Notes: a model not told the origin generated them from the sequence alone. A stretch of DNA of 64,000 nt from Cadophora sp. MPI-SDFR-AT-0126 (GCA_020747065.1 JAGMVK010000013.1:1240001-1304000); one strand, 5' to 3'. Positions 1 through 12,717 are shown, numbered from the stretch's first letter. Program-made: numbers and translations.

Positions 1-1
1 T

Positions 2-379
2 ATCGATGGCCTGGCGGACGGCATCTTCCTCCCCGGGGTCTTCACACTCCCGCATTGCTACTGGGACAAGACCGAGAAATATCCAGATCTCAAGACTTTT
101 ACGGATTATCTCACGGCTCCGGGACACAAATTCCCACCCTTTGAGGAAAGGCGAGGGCAAATTGTACCCCCACACTCAATATTTCTTGGCCGTACCACGT
201 GAGTCGAGCTGCTTGCATGTTTTCTGCTTTGCACATCATGATCGATGGTGATTACACGATGTGATTCGGGCGCGTGACTGACTACGTGGCAATATAGAAT
301 CGAGTTTTGTTGCGGAGCATATGACGATGACGGGTTATTCTTTCCAGACTTTATCGACACGATGGGAGAATGTGATTGA
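2..379 (+). CDS. Unknown protein, C-terminal part (5' end outside window)
   Basis: The frame is open from base 2. It runs to a GTGAGT donor at 199, skips a 99-nt intron (199-297, branch-like CTGAC near 277, acceptor ATAG), and continues in phase to a TGA at 377-379. The visible 92 or so residues contain LPHCYWDKTEKYPDL and end in FCCGAYDDDGLFFPDFIDT. I do not recognise the family. Several Cys residues and aromatic-rich stretches are visible, with no membrane segment. The matching phase and good splice signals make a real gene end likely. The function is not inferable from what is visible. Confidence 0.6.
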
Positions 380-888
380 ATGTCGGCAGAGAACAACTTG
401 AAGCAAGAATTGAGAGGTTCCTTCATACATGGTCAAACCAGTCCAAAGTCCTATTTCTTTAATCCAGCACATCACATGTCTCCAAATCCTTGGCTATACT
501 GCCCTTTCATATTCAATGTCCGTCTGACTTGGATCCGTTTGGATATACAGTGCCGTATTCACGAGTTAATACAGTTACTTTCGCGCCCACTTGACGATCA
601 ATCCTTCTATAAATATATTGAATGTTATTGCAATTGAGATAAATGAATCAACAAGTGATAGATGATTTGGGTTTAAGAGTGTGGAGTTTGGCAAAAGTTC
701 TCTACCCTCAAAAGGTTAGTCGTAACTAATTCCCAAGTGCTTTCTGAATCACCATTTCAAGCAAAGAGCCCTATCATCTTAAAAACAAGAATGTCTCCTA
801 ATAATGAAGTATGCACAAGACTCAAAAACTCCTCCATACAACTCATCAACCTTTCTCACCCTTCAATCTCCCATCCAAATCACCACTC

Positions 889-1663
889 TCATGTAGCAGT
901 AGCATTCAAAAGCGGCCAATTAATCCCTTTATCCGCGGCCCCAGTATTCCCCAACCCAGCACAACTGTAAAGACCCACGGGATTATTCGCCGTCGCTCGC
1001 AAATATTGGAGATCAAGACATTGTTCTGCATGCTTCATCAGTGCCCAAGTTCTCCTCGACAATATTTGGCCTCCGGCACCAGGAGGACAACGGGTGCTTA
1101 CGAGGTTTTGGTGAAGGCGCTAGAGCAATTCTCCCATCGGTCATGACGACCCATTGTTGGGCTACGGCAGTATCTGAACATGTTTGGAGCGAGACAGGAC
1201 CCATGTCTTTCCAGTTCGCTGGTTAACATTACATATCAGTATTGCGCACAGAAGACCACAACTGCATTAGAATTCTTACACTGAGCACCTGCATCCATGC
1301 AAAACGTGGTATCCGCCAATTGAATCTTCCCAGTCACATTTCCATCCTTGATGTACCACTGTTGCTCTGGCTTGTTGTTTAGGGTCTGTCTATATCGATG
1401 GGTCGTCATTTAGCTCAACTATTCTTGTCGTCTTAAAACAGAAGTGCCCAAGGTGTTTATTTTCTGCGGAACACGAGAATGAAATTCACCTACACGACAA
1501 GCGTCGTCCCAATCTTCACCGGAGTCTTCGGCACAATAACAAATTTCTTATCCTGCAGGGAAGTAAGATATACCTTGCGATATCCAGCAGGCAGTGTCGT
1601 ATTCACTTGTGCCAGACCCGTCGCTGTGAGGGCGAGAACAAGCAATGAGGGAGTCCACATCAT
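889..1663 (-). CDS. Secreted ricin-B-type lectin (beta-trefoil) protein
   Basis: Four exons: 1663-1494, 1389-1280, 1218-1102 and 1025-889, giving 177 residues. The three introns have GTAGGT, GTAAGA and GTAAGC donors and AG acceptors, and all phases agree. The first 18 or so residues form a signal peptide (MMWTPSLLVLALTATGLA), so the product should be secreted or wall-associated. The mature part carries the QxW signatures of ricin-B repeats (EQQWYIKDG, AQQWVVMTDGRIAL) and paired cysteines (FCMDAG, LQTCSD, QQCLDLQYL). That pattern suggests a small carbohydrate-binding protein. I chose the first ATG of the MM pair because it directly precedes the hydrophobic segment; an in-frame ATG at 1720 would bury the signal peptide. 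No catalytic domain is present. The sugar bound cannot be read from the sequence. Confidence 0.85.
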
Positions 1664-2771
1664 CTTGGCGATGAAAATGCAGCAAGTTTTCAAAGAAATA
1701 TCCTTCGATGGTGAATTCAACTCAGCTCACAGAACTGATGTAGCGGGAAAGGTGTTTATATGCGGAGAAACCCCTCGGGTGCAGATCTACCTGGTCGTTC
1801 TATTATCCTTGGCTAATTCGCCGTACCAAGTTAGGCACGAGGATAAATTTCTCTTTGCGCAGAAATCCTCTTTCCCCGCGCCGCTACTATACACGTATTG
1901 CGACGCTCGAGTGCTATATTGGGCATTGGATAAACGTGGTTTGATGGGTCAATATAGGAAATTGAGTTGGCTTGGATGGTAAATGTAGGGGATAGATATG
2001 GTGCAGGCTGTTTTGGCAGCCAGGGGTTAAGCGGGGCGGGGTGGTTGATGAAGCTTCCGGTAGACATTGACTGCCGATGCCTTGGTGAGCGTGTGGGTAT
2101 TTGGGTGTAGAGGCGACAGAGCATGAATAGCTTGAAGTAAGCTTGGACTTCTGCAAACCTACATTCCGAGGGTCTTGCAAGTTATCTGTTGAATGGAATC
2201 GATTACTGTAGACAGACAAAGTGAGATCTTCCCTTAAATCACAGGGGCCTAATTCGTAGCCGAAAACTCGTTTGTTAAAGAAATCTAATGCAAACCAGCC
2301 CCCATTATCGCAGCTATCCTAACAAAATCCTACAGCTTTCGTAGCGTACAATCTGTTGATTCCCTGATCCAGCTGCCTTGCTGAGAGCCAGTGCTGTTTG
2401 CATCTCTCAGTGCCTAGAAGCACATCCCCAACCCTTGCTCCAAGTTCCCATCCCATCCCAACTGAAGCACATTTCCCCGAACCCAAAAAGTGTTAAGACA
2501 GCCCCCAAAGAAAGAATACATAGAAGAGAGACATGAGAGCTAGGGATCCCAGAAGATAAAATCCTACAACACCACCATTCTATCCTTTGCCGATGTCGCA
2601 ATTTAATCTCATCTAACCACAGAAAATATCCCGTCCCATCGCTCGAAATGATGAGATAGAAATCAAGTAAGAAGACACAACGATAGAAGATGGAAAGAAG
2701 CAAACATAAACCAAAATAAAAGAAAGAAGACGCTCAAGAGCGCCTCCCACTCCAAGGGCAGTGTCAAATGA

Positions 2772-4551
2772 TCACCAGCCTCTCCCACTCTTGACATTCC
2801 TGTCACGCTCGTTTTCGCGTTCTCTCTCCTTCTCACGTTCTCGCTGGCGTTCTCTCTCTCTCTTTGCTTGCCGTTCATCATCATACACATACCCTCCATG
2901 TTCAGTCCTGGGTGCGCGCCTTCTCGCCTCGTCGCGATAATGACCCCTCTCATTCCTGTATCTGGAGCCAGCGCCACTACCACTGCCACTTGTACTTGCA
3001 TTCGAGGAGCCCCTCGCCCTCTGCTTCGATGTGCCCATTTCTGGGCGCAAGTATTCATGGTCATCATGGTCGTGATCGTACGAGTTGGTGGCAGAATGGT
3101 ACGCCTCATCATCATCCTCGCCGTGGTGAACGTGCACGTAGCTATCACCACTCCTTCGCCTCTCTCGTTCCGAGCGTCTGTACTCTCCTCTGCCAGTGTT
3201 TCTTTCGTCCTCATGGCTCTCTGGAGTTCTTTTCGTTCTCGTACGGTGCGGGATCTCGAAGGATGGCTCGCCGTTTCGCGGAGAGCTGGGATTATACTTG
3301 GTCTGATGGTCGGCCGGATTCTCATAGAAGTGAGAGCCGCTGCTTCGAGGAGACTTTTCCCACTGTCTTTGAGTCTGGTACTTCCTTCGCTCGTCCATCT
3401 CTCGCTTTTCTCTCTCACGCTCAGCGGCCTCCCGCTCCTCCTTTTGTTTCCTCTCATCTCTCAGCCTACGCTCCTCGTCTTCCTCCAACTTCGCTTGGTA
3501 GCTCCTCAGGATCTTCTGCTCCGCCTCATGCTCCCTCTGCTCTCTCTCCAGCTTCGCCTGCCTGATGTCTTCGGCTTGTTTCAGAGCTTCGGCTCGTTTG
3601 ATGGCTTCAGCTTGTGCTCGTGCACGGAGATTGGCTTTGATCTCGGCTTCGCGTCGTGCAGCAGCTTCAGTACCGACCTGCTCGTTGTAGTGCGCGAGAC
3701 AGCGCGTTCCCAAAACGGGATTTCGGGCTGAGGGACAGTCGGCGACTGTGCAGCAATCTGGGGATTGTGAGTCTTCCTGCATTTGGATGGATTGAATGAA
3801 AACTTACGAGCTTCACAGTGATTCTTCCCTGCCACTTTTTGTGCTGAACATTCATCAGTCTCGCACTCGTCTAACATCGGTTAGTAATCGCAAAATGAAG
3901 TTTGGCAGTGAGACTCACGAGGGCGACAGAAGAAAGCTAAGACGAGGTGGTCATCAACCTGATTCCTCTTGCGGAGCGACTGGCATCTCGGCGCAGAGCA
4001 CCTATCTGGACGAAAGTTAGTATCGATGTACAATCATCATAGGGAGATGGTTGCGTACGATCAACACAGAAGTCCATTCCACTCGCAGGATTGGAGAATT
4101 TTTGGCAGTCGGGAAATGTACAGGTATCTGTGACGGTCAGAACTGGTGATAGAAATTGGATGTAGGACTACATACGTAGATGACAGTATGGAGATCTCTT
4201 CAAAGGTGGCAGCCGGCATCCATCTGCTTCGCAGGCCCGCGGTGGTGGTGGAGGCGGAGGGTCTGGGTTTCGTTAGGTCCTGTACTCACTGACACGCAGT
4301 AGAGATTACATACGATCCTCACATCCATATTCACTCTTGCGTTTCTTCCTTCCACACTTACGACCGTCTGCATCTATTGCCGGACATGCATCTTGATAAG
4401 TCAGCATTTTCTTCGTGTTCAGAGTTGTTATGAGAGACTCACGGTTATCACAATGTAATGTACGTTGTGCTTTTGTGCGATGGACATTCAGCTTCACGCA
4501 TTCGTGGCAGTCCGGTGCCCGAACTTCTCTACCAGTATTGTGGCTTCCCAT
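2772..4551 (-). CDS. Multi-module Cys/His (putative zinc-binding) protein with coiled-coil tail
   Basis: Seven exons: 4551-4443, 4391-4314, 4262-4176, 4127-4059, 4005-3919, 3870-3808 and 3757-2772, giving 492 residues. Exons 2-6 (78, 87, 69, 87 and 63 nt) are all multiples of three and bounded by phase-1 introns of about 50 nt. Each carries one small module with the pattern C-x(3-7)-C-x(8-18)-C-x(2-3)-H, for example TCTFPDCQKF...FCVDH and CCTVADCPSA...RCLAH. Together with the first and last exons this makes about seven modules. The closing His codon of each module is split by the intron. The last exon continues into about 150 residues rich in Glu, Arg, Lys and Gln, predicted coiled coil, and then a basic low-complexity tail (RERERQREREKERERENER). 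I infer metal binding from Cys/His spacing only. I do not recognise a named family. The start at 4551 is the best visible ATG; an upstream exon is possible, since a Cys-rich open stretch begins at 4957. Confidence 0.75.
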
Positions 4552-6473
4552 GGGGGTCTTTCAGCACAGTACGATGTGCGAATCGCGGGGGATGTGGTCA
4601 GGCTATAGATATGAGGCAAGCAGTGAAAGGCAAGTACTTAAGCCACCAGCTTCTGGAACAAAGCATAAACTGAATCAGAATATCTAAGAGCGAGTGAGAA
4701 GAAAGGAGGTTGAGAAGTTCAAACAGGCGGGGCGACGAAAGTAATGTCTGTCTTTCTTTCATCGCTCGTAGGCCGCAGCGACGTGGTCTGAAACGTGACA
4801 TGAGAGAAAATGATGAGAAAGCGACGACGTAATGGAAGCAGGGATTTCGGTGAGGACGATGCTGTTGAGGGCAGATTTTGAGAAGAGGGTGTGAAGGGCA
4901 AGCTAAAGGGCATTTGTTTTTGGTGACCGGTGAGGTTGGCCTCGACGAGGCGGCCATGGTCAGGCTTCTCAGCTCAACTATGAGGATGGATTAAAGCGAA
5001 CCACATCGGTGAATTGTGACTGGAAAGCGACAGAGTCTTCCTCCAGATCAAGGAGGAAAACGAAGTATCGTGGAGGAGGACAACAGGTATCATGTCTCAG
5101 GCGAAGGCTGTGTCGATCGGCATGGATAAGAAAAAATTATTATCAATCTGCCTCGTTGCCTTGCCTCGAGCTTCAGAGTTCAGCTGAACAGGTGCAATTG
5201 ATCTCGGTGTCCGGATAACATGGGTAAGAGCAGTCACTGAGGATACTTGGGGGCGGTTCCGGCCCGCGCCGCGAATGTTCGGTTTGCTGTAGAGCCTTTT
5301 CTCGCATTGTACGTCGAGCATCGCAGGTAGGAGGTAGAGAGAAAATCCATTGCCAAAACGACTCTTCGTTGGAAGAGGGGCATATTCGTTGAAAGGAGGC
5401 GTGAGGCTCTATTGAGCACTGCTTCTCTGCAGCTGCATTTTTACCCCTCCCTCTCACACCTCATCACACTCGACAACCTCGCAATCTCTGCACAGTCTCG
5501 GGGATAGAAAATCAAGCCAGCCAGTCATGCAACAATTGAGACTTCCGCCAAAACGCCCAGGAAGTAGGCAGGTATAGGCAGGAAAAGGGTGGCTGTCGCA
5601 CCTGTGGAGGCTTAGGAATCCTTCCTCACCGAGTTAGGCCGCTTGGCTGGCCTGGTCGCATCACACCACATGTCAGCTGCTGGAAATCAAGGGAATGAAA
5701 GTAGAGATGAGTAAAACAGAGCCTCAGAAGAAGAGATCCGAATGAAATGGAAAGAATAAGAAGGTGTGACTGTGGGTAAGCACGCATTTGGTGGGAGAAT
5801 TGGGAGACGTGACCAAATCTCGAAACCATCGGAAACTGAAGGCATAGCGGGTTGAGCTGATGGCCAGCCTCGTCATCTTACTACGTCGTACATTCTCCTG
5901 ATGGCATCTAAGGTTGTCCATGAAAGATGAGAAATCCCAGACGAAGATAACGAAGATCCACCCCAGCAAGCGCCAAGAAATCAGAAGTCACGTTTTTATT
6001 TTAAATGGTCGTTTTGATCTCAATTCCTAGTTATCAAGGAGTTGGAATGGAGTCTAGATACATTGGACCTAGTCCTCACTGGTTATGACCAAGAAAAATG
6101 AACCTCTTCCTCAAAGCCGGAGCGTGATCAGAACGTGACCTCGGCTATTACCAACGTACAATTCGTCCCGCGTCTTGTATTTTGAACAACAGCACAACAC
6201 GGTCAAGCCAGCTTCTATCATACCAGGTGTTTTCGTTAATCCATTGCCTAATGCATCTTAATGCTTAAATAGTGCCAAGTGATCATCTGTATGTTTTGGA
6301 AGCAAGGAAATAAGGTTTCAAAGTGCTCCCTTCCTGAGGCCGACCTGGGGATATCGAGTACAAAGCGTCAAGGTTACTAACTAAAGTGACTTTTACTGCC
6401 ATCTCGACACGACGATACCTCAAAAGTGACAATTAACGATCCCCAACTGTTAGTCAAAACGCATCACATCTCC

Positions 6474-6613
6474 ATGATTACGCGCACTCTACACTCATTC
6501 TTCGGCGACGGCATCCCTCCCTATGCAATACTCTCACACGTCTGGAAACTGAGCAAGTCCACCATCCCTCGGTATGTAGCTCTCGGGATACGATAACTCT
6601 CGGAATGAAAATA
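6474..6613 (+). pseudogene. HET-domain N-terminal stub
   Basis: The ATG at 6474 opens a short frame ending in FFGDGIPPYAILSHVW, the diagnostic start of fungal heterokaryon-incompatibility (HET) domains. The GDEE block and the rest of the roughly 150-residue domain that should follow are absent. The frame diverges right after the Trp and stops within about 15 codons. A GTATGT at 6572 could be a donor, but the next open stretch does not look like a HET domain. I read it as a relic or a recombined fragment rather than a working gene. Confidence 0.5.
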
Positions 6614-8137
6614 CCCGCAGATTACTTCATACGTCAAGCATCTGTCGCTCAACGCCTATTTCCGGGCCGTCTTGGAGGAGCATAACAAGGGAAAAGAACC
6701 GAGCAGACTTCGAGAAAGCCTCCGCCGAGCTGCAGCACGAAACAATACGAAAAAGATCGTGACCGAGCCATTTTGTTGTGGCATAAAACACAAAAACATG
6801 ACTTCCTACCGGCTGTTGAACGATTCGCTGGATTGCTTTCTGAACTCTTGAAAACTAGCGCAGGCGGAGATACCAATAATCATTTGGCTATCTTTGTCAA
6901 CGTGTTGGGTGGGTGATGCATGACTGCTCTAATCAACACTCCACGATCGTCATTTGAACTCCAAAGACACGACAGGCTGCACTTTCCCTTGCTTTCCAAG
7001 CCTCCCATCGTCAATCGTCAAGTAAACGCTTCCTTCCATTGCAAATCTCGAGTCTAACCATCCACACTAGCGAAACTGAACATCACGGGGCCAATGCGAA
7101 GGACCTAACCCAGCCCAGCTCAGCTCAGTGTACTGTACTATACTACTATCCAACAGCCACTGGGCCTGTCCCAGCGGCTAGCAAGTCTGGGGAAACAAGC
7201 TCCCTAAACCTTTACTCGGTCATGCGCACCATACGGATATCACGCCCTCAGCCATGGTACCGGTACCAAGCGAGCGAAAAGTGCGAGAGTTGCATGTCAG
7301 AGAAGTATACGCAGGGAACCGCTGATGCAGAAAGCTTCATTTAATGTATGCGCACCACTGAGAGAAGAGAACAGCAGTCCTCGAACACTAGCTCAGCCAT
7401 AGTTCTGGAACTACAAGCGTGCGAGCGTTGAGATATCCATAGCAGTAAAGCGCAATATAGTAGAGCAATAACCTATCCTGCCGCAGCCATGCTCCTCAGA
7501 GAGACCGGACTCTGGTCCAAAAGTGTGCCAAGCAAGGGATTGCCCTCGAAGAACTTGATCCGCCCAACTGGGTATGTTGGTAGGGCGAGGTAGGATAGGC
7601 TAGGATGGGCATAGTAAGGGATTCTGTGGATTCCAGCGCATGTGATATTGACTTTGACATTGACATGGGGAAAAGATCTGGCAACTACCGTCTTCTTTCG
7701 AGGAAGCGAGGGAGTGATAAGTACAGTTACAAGTTCATCTTATTCTAGAACTTGATTACGAATATGGCATGTGGGAGACATGATGAGATGGGACGTGAAG
7801 GGCACGATTAGCCCGCTAGCACTGTTCTGTAAGGTGGTTTGATCGTTGTAAGATGTAATTGTAGATGTCGATCTAGATGTGGCGTTTTGAAGAGAAATGA
7901 ACGTAGAAGCGAGATTTCTTACTTACTTATTCTTCTCCAACAAGCACGGCGTACAGCATATAACAGAAGGTCTGGTAATCGCACCTCGCATGTACGAGGG
8001 CTAGACCCGGAACCAGAACCAGAGCCACTCGCTTCCTATGGACTTCTATCTGGCATGCATAGCACCAGGGACTGTCGGCTGGGTCCCGCAGATGTGGGTT
8101 TGGTTCTGGTTCTGGCTATGGGTCTGGATGGATACTG

Positions 8138-8600
8138 TAGGTGCGCTTAAAGGCCTCAAAACATGGGGTACAGGACAGCAGATCCTCGAATTCGAACCAC
8201 ATCTCCGGGAAGAACGGACTTCTGAGTACGCAGGCAAACGGCGGGTAGACGGGAGTGAAACATAAGTCAAGTGGATAGGATAGGTGCGCTTGAGAGATAC
8301 TTACTCTGACAAGCTCAAAATCACAGAACCAGATCACCGGGACGAGCATTCAGACCGGTACTCTAGATAGGTGCGCTTGAAACAATCACCGGCGAACTCC
8401 CAATGAACCTCGAAGGCTCGAATCGCACCAGCGACACGATCATATGGTTAGGCACCATTTCCCCTTTTCCCGTAAAGCCGTTGCCAATGAACTAGCCATT
8501 ACTTTGGTACCGGGCGCGCGTAGGTGTCTGGATCGGTTTCTCGTCAAAGTAAGCAGAGTACAGTAATAGAAGTAAATATGATATGATTGGTGCGCTTGAG
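8138..8600. repeat. Four dispersed copies of a GGTGCGCTT(G/A)A element
   Basis: The core GGTGCGCTT occurs at about 8140-8148, 8283-8291, 8370-8378 and 8589-8597, always on the + strand. Three copies are preceded by (A/G)TA or TA, and three are followed by GA. No gene was found in the interval, and the spacing is irregular (about 143, 87 and 219 bases). Confidence 0.6.
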
Positions 8601-9754
8601 CGAGATCTTGGTTCGGGAATGTACTCCAGATTTGGATGTCAGGCTTGTTTTGGCTTGTGAAGTGAGTGATCTAAACTGTGCCACATGGATGCAGGGATTG
8701 AGTTTCTCCACACTTCGCATCGCCTGAGATTGAATTGAAATTGAGAACTGTAATTACAGAGGTCGCAAGCCGGGGTAATTAAGGGAACTTTCTCCGCCGC
8801 CAGGTTCATACCATACCATTCCATTCCATTGTGCTGGGACAGGAAGAAAACTCTGTAAACGAGAATATGGGCATATCATTTCCGGTGTCAGGGTAGTACT
8901 GTACCCTGATCGCAGTCAGATCATCTGGTATCTGGGATTGGTGATACTGTACCTATCACCCTGAAGCTTCCATGGTCCCAGAACCTTGGTACAGTAATCA
9001 TAGCGAACGTATCCGTATCCTCGTAAACAAAATCCGGCGAGACGAGCAGCAAGCCAAGGACAAGCAAGCTCAGTATAGAAATTCGAGAACACGGGACACC
9101 AAACAAACAAACACCAAGCTTTCATTTGCTGCATTCCTCGTCCATTACATGCATCCCCCTTCCTACAAGCGCACAAATCAAATACGAGAATCTACAGTCT
9201 GGCCGCAAAGCCGCCGAGATAGCCAGTACGCTAGCGACCCCGCACTTCAATCTCAAACCTTCGACGGAGGAAAGAGTTCTAGTTCGTTCTAGTTCTACTT
9301 ACTGTAGCCCAGTAATCCCCGTCGCTCAATTCCCCTCGAGCTTCTCCACAACGTCCTCGCACTAGCAAAGCCCCGACCTCCTCTTCTAGGCAAAGCCCCC
9401 CATCATCTGACTGTGTCATTGGACAGGATAGATCCTCGGCTATTGTCCCTAGACCGGAGGACTAGCATTACCATCATCCATCAATGAGGATGAGGGAGGT
9501 GGCGGGCTCGGGGAGAGATGCACCGATGCCCGGGGGAGCGGCTAACAGTTGGAGGGAGTGAGGGAGTGGTGAGGGAGAAAGCTTGATGGGGACATGGGGG
9601 AGAGAAAAGAGATGGCGTTGCGGATGCGACGTTCCATCAGGGGTGTGATTGGCTGATTCGTTGACTAGCTGGCTGGAAGTGGAGTGCCACACGGAAGAAT
9701 GAGAATGACCCTGCAGGTTTGATGGGCATGATGGGGATGGGCGGATGAGGTGAG

Positions 9755-9792
9755 TGGATGTGGATGTGGATGTGGAGGTGGAGGTGGAGGGG
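9755..9792 (+). repeat. GGATGT/GGAGGT hexamer tandem repeat
   Basis: A run of TGGATG units turns into TGGAGG units within 38 bases. It lies about 315 bases upstream of the sugar permease start, in a G-rich stretch. Low-complexity open frames read through it but are not genes. Confidence 0.75.
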
Positions 9793-10106
9793 TGATGGAG
9801 ATGTGAGTTAGCCTGTGGAGCTTAGCTTCCCTTCCCTTCCTCTCGTCCCATTCATTGCTCTGCTCGTGTACGGACATGGCCAAATGTCCGGGGCAAGCTT
9901 GACCTTGATCTTCACCTTCACTCAAGTGTCACAAGGATAGGACTGGGGTAGATCACGTAGGCAAGGTAGGGTAGGTCAGGTACGTAAATCAAAAATCATT
10001 TAAAGACCACCCCCCTTCCCCCGCCTGCACGTCTCCTCTCTTTCTCACGTTTCTCCCCAGGAATCGTTCATCACGTCAACATCAACATCGAGAAACGATA
10101 GACAAC

Positions 10107-12112
10107 ATGGACTCTGAGAAACCCACTCACACGTCCGAGGTTGAGGCTCACCCCTCTTCCACCAATGGACCTGTCTACGATACTTACGAGAAGACCGATT
10201 ATAATCGATCTGGTGCTATCGATGCAGAGAAAATTGAACATGATATGACTGTCTTGCAGGCTGTCAAGGCCTATCCTGCTGCCAGTTGGTGGGCATTCGT
10301 TATGTCGTGCACCATTGTAAGCTCATACCCTACTCAATTCCCCTCGATTTCCGCTCGATTTCCCTTCAATTCCCCCTCAATTACTTCTTCTGTACACAAA
10401 CCCAGCAAAAAGATCCAAAAAAAAATTCAAAAAAATCAAACTCTAACACCCCCTCCCCCAGATCATGGAATCCTACTGCGTCTTCCTCATGGGCCAATTC
10501 ATCGCCACCAAGCAATTCGCGAAGGACTTCGGCGTCCAGAGCACCACCAACCCCAACGAGTACATCATCGTCGCCTCCTGGCAGTCCGCCTTCCAGTGTT
10601 CGGGGCCCGTCGGCGCCTTCATCGGGGTCTTCATCGCGGGACCCATCACGTCGTGGATCGGGTACCGGTGGGCGACCATCGGCGGCCTCATGGCCCTCAA
10701 CGCCTTCATCTTCATCTTCTACTTTGGCAACTCGCAGGGCATGTTCTTCGCTGCTCAGATCCTGGAGGGCATTCCCTGGGGTATCTTCATTGCGAATGCT
10801 CCCGCGTATTGTGCGGAGATTGTGCCGATGAGGTTGAGAGCCCCGGCTACGCAGATGTTGCAGATGTTTTGGGCTATTGGGTCGATTATTGTAGGTGGTA
10901 TCACGTACCATTATCAATCGAAGAGCAATTCCTCGGCATACAGGTTCGTATTTTCCGTCCTCTCATTTCCAGCCCTCCCCCTCCCTCATCCCCAGATCGA
11001 ATCTCAAAAACTTCCTCGTATATATTCATATACTAACCCCGCATAACAGAGTCCCCATCGCCCTACAATGGATGTTCCCCACCCCGCTCGCCATCCTCCT
11101 GTACATCGCCCCTGAATCCCCCTGGTGGCTCGTCCGCAAGGGCCGCCTCGAGGAAGCCGAGAAGGCCGTGAAGCGCCTCGGGCGCGCCAGCGCCAACGAC
11201 AACCCCGCAGACGCGGTATCCATGATGCGGCGGACCATCGAGCTCGAGGCGTCGGAGAAGAAGCCGGGTCTGGTGGAGCTGTGGAAGGGCACCGATCGGT
11301 ACAGGACCTTGATCGTGTGTGGTGTTTATGCGAGTCAGAATCTGACGGGCAATTTGATCGCTAACCAGGCTGTTTACTTTTTCAAGCGTATGTTCCCAAT
11401 TCTCTCCCCTCCACTCCACTAGATCCACTTCCCCGAACCCCGTCTTTCTCCATCCCCCATACCCCCCATACATATGTACCCCATATATACACCCTACACA
11501 ACTTCCAAACCCCATCTAACACCCCCCACAGAAGCCGGCATGGCCGACAACACCGCCTTCGCCCTCGGCCTCATAACCTCCGCCCTCCAATGGATAATGG
11601 TCATGCTCTCCTGGGTACTGACCACCTACCTCGGCCGCCGCACCATCTACGTCTACGGCCAACTGATCAACTGCGCCTTCCTGATCGCCCTCGGAATCGC
11701 CGCCTCAGTCGGCCACTCCAAGGCCGCATCCAACGCCCAAGCCTCTCTCGGTCTCATCGTCTCCGTCCTCTTCTGTCTAGGCCCCGCTCCCGCATCCTGG
11801 GTCATCATAGGAGAAACCTCATCCGTGCGCCTCCGTCCTCTCACCACCGGTATTGGCCGCGGCGCTTACTACCTGGTTAACATCCCGTGTATTTTCCTCG
11901 CGAGTTATATGCTCAATACGGATAAGTGGAACCTGGGTGGCAAGAGCGGCTACATCTGGGCGGGGACGGCGTTTGTGTGTACGGCGGCGGCGTGGTACTG
12001 GGTGCCTGAGATGAAGCACCGGAGTTTCCGCGAGATTGACATTCTGTTTAAGAGAAAGGTTCCTGCTAGGAAGTGGAAGAAGACGGTGGTGGATATTAAT
12101 GATGATGAGTAG
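10107..12112 (+). CDS. MFS sugar transporter, alpha-glucoside (maltose) permease type
   Basis: Four exons: 10107-10316, 10462-10943, 11050-11387 and 11532-12112, giving 536 residues. Introns are GT-AG and in phase. The protein has a roughly 60-residue hydrophilic N-terminus and about twelve hydrophobic spans. Sugar-porter landmarks are visible: a loop-2-like GPITSWIGYRWATIGG, APAYCAEIVPMRLRAP after span 4, PESPWWLVRKGR at the end of span 6, and TYLGRRTIYVYGQL in the second half. This arrangement is typical of fungal maltose/alpha-glucoside:proton symporters in the plasma membrane. The 5' flank (10005-10105) is pyrimidine-rich, as in many fungal promoters. The exact substrate is an inference from family resemblance; other disaccharides are possible. 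Confidence 0.88.
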
Positions 12113-12717
12113 ATGCTCATTTGATCATTCATTCATTTGTATGGGGGGAGGGAGGGGAAGGTGGCGGAGATGAAAAGGGAAGGAAAGGAATTTGGAGACT
12201 TGCTACACTGTGTTCGTTGGCAGAGTTGGGAGGAAGATGGCGTGCTACTATGATGGATTTGGGGATGTGTGGTGTCGCAGAGAGAGGCAGGGACTAGTTC
12301 TATGTGATGGTAGTCGATACTGCTAGGTACTCTACCTATTCTTCAAGTCGGAATACGACTCTACCTTCAACTTGCCATCTCGTCTCATCTCATTTCGTAG
12401 GAACAAATATTGGGATCTTCACACTCTGATTGATGCCTACTGTGGCGAACCGGCAGCCTTAACTTTGTAATTTGGGTGATTGTATCAGAGACTACATTTT
12501 TCCCCCTAATACATTCGTTCATTGATTCATGCATCCATCCAGCCTTCATCCAGACGACCTGGCGAATACCTTCCGCAAGCTGCATAAGCAAACTGCATGT
12601 ATACCACCCAATCATTAGACGAGCAAGCGAGCCAGCCAAAAACAAGAACTATGTCCCAGCCATTTGCCACCCGTTCAGTGGTTAGTCTAGATCCCATCGA
12701 GGCAGACACAAATGCCC

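Noticed and set aside
1479..1982. 167-codon + strand frame opposite the lectin gene
   Set aside because: The minus strand carries a well-spliced lectin with signal peptide and QxW motifs; the + frame is a shadow.
2864..3731. Long + strand frames opposite the coiled-coil exon
   Set aside because: They arise from the repetitive Glu/Arg codons of the minus-strand gene and show no domain.
9474..9925. Pro/His-rich minus-strand frames
   Set aside because: They are translations of the G-rich tandem repeat tract.
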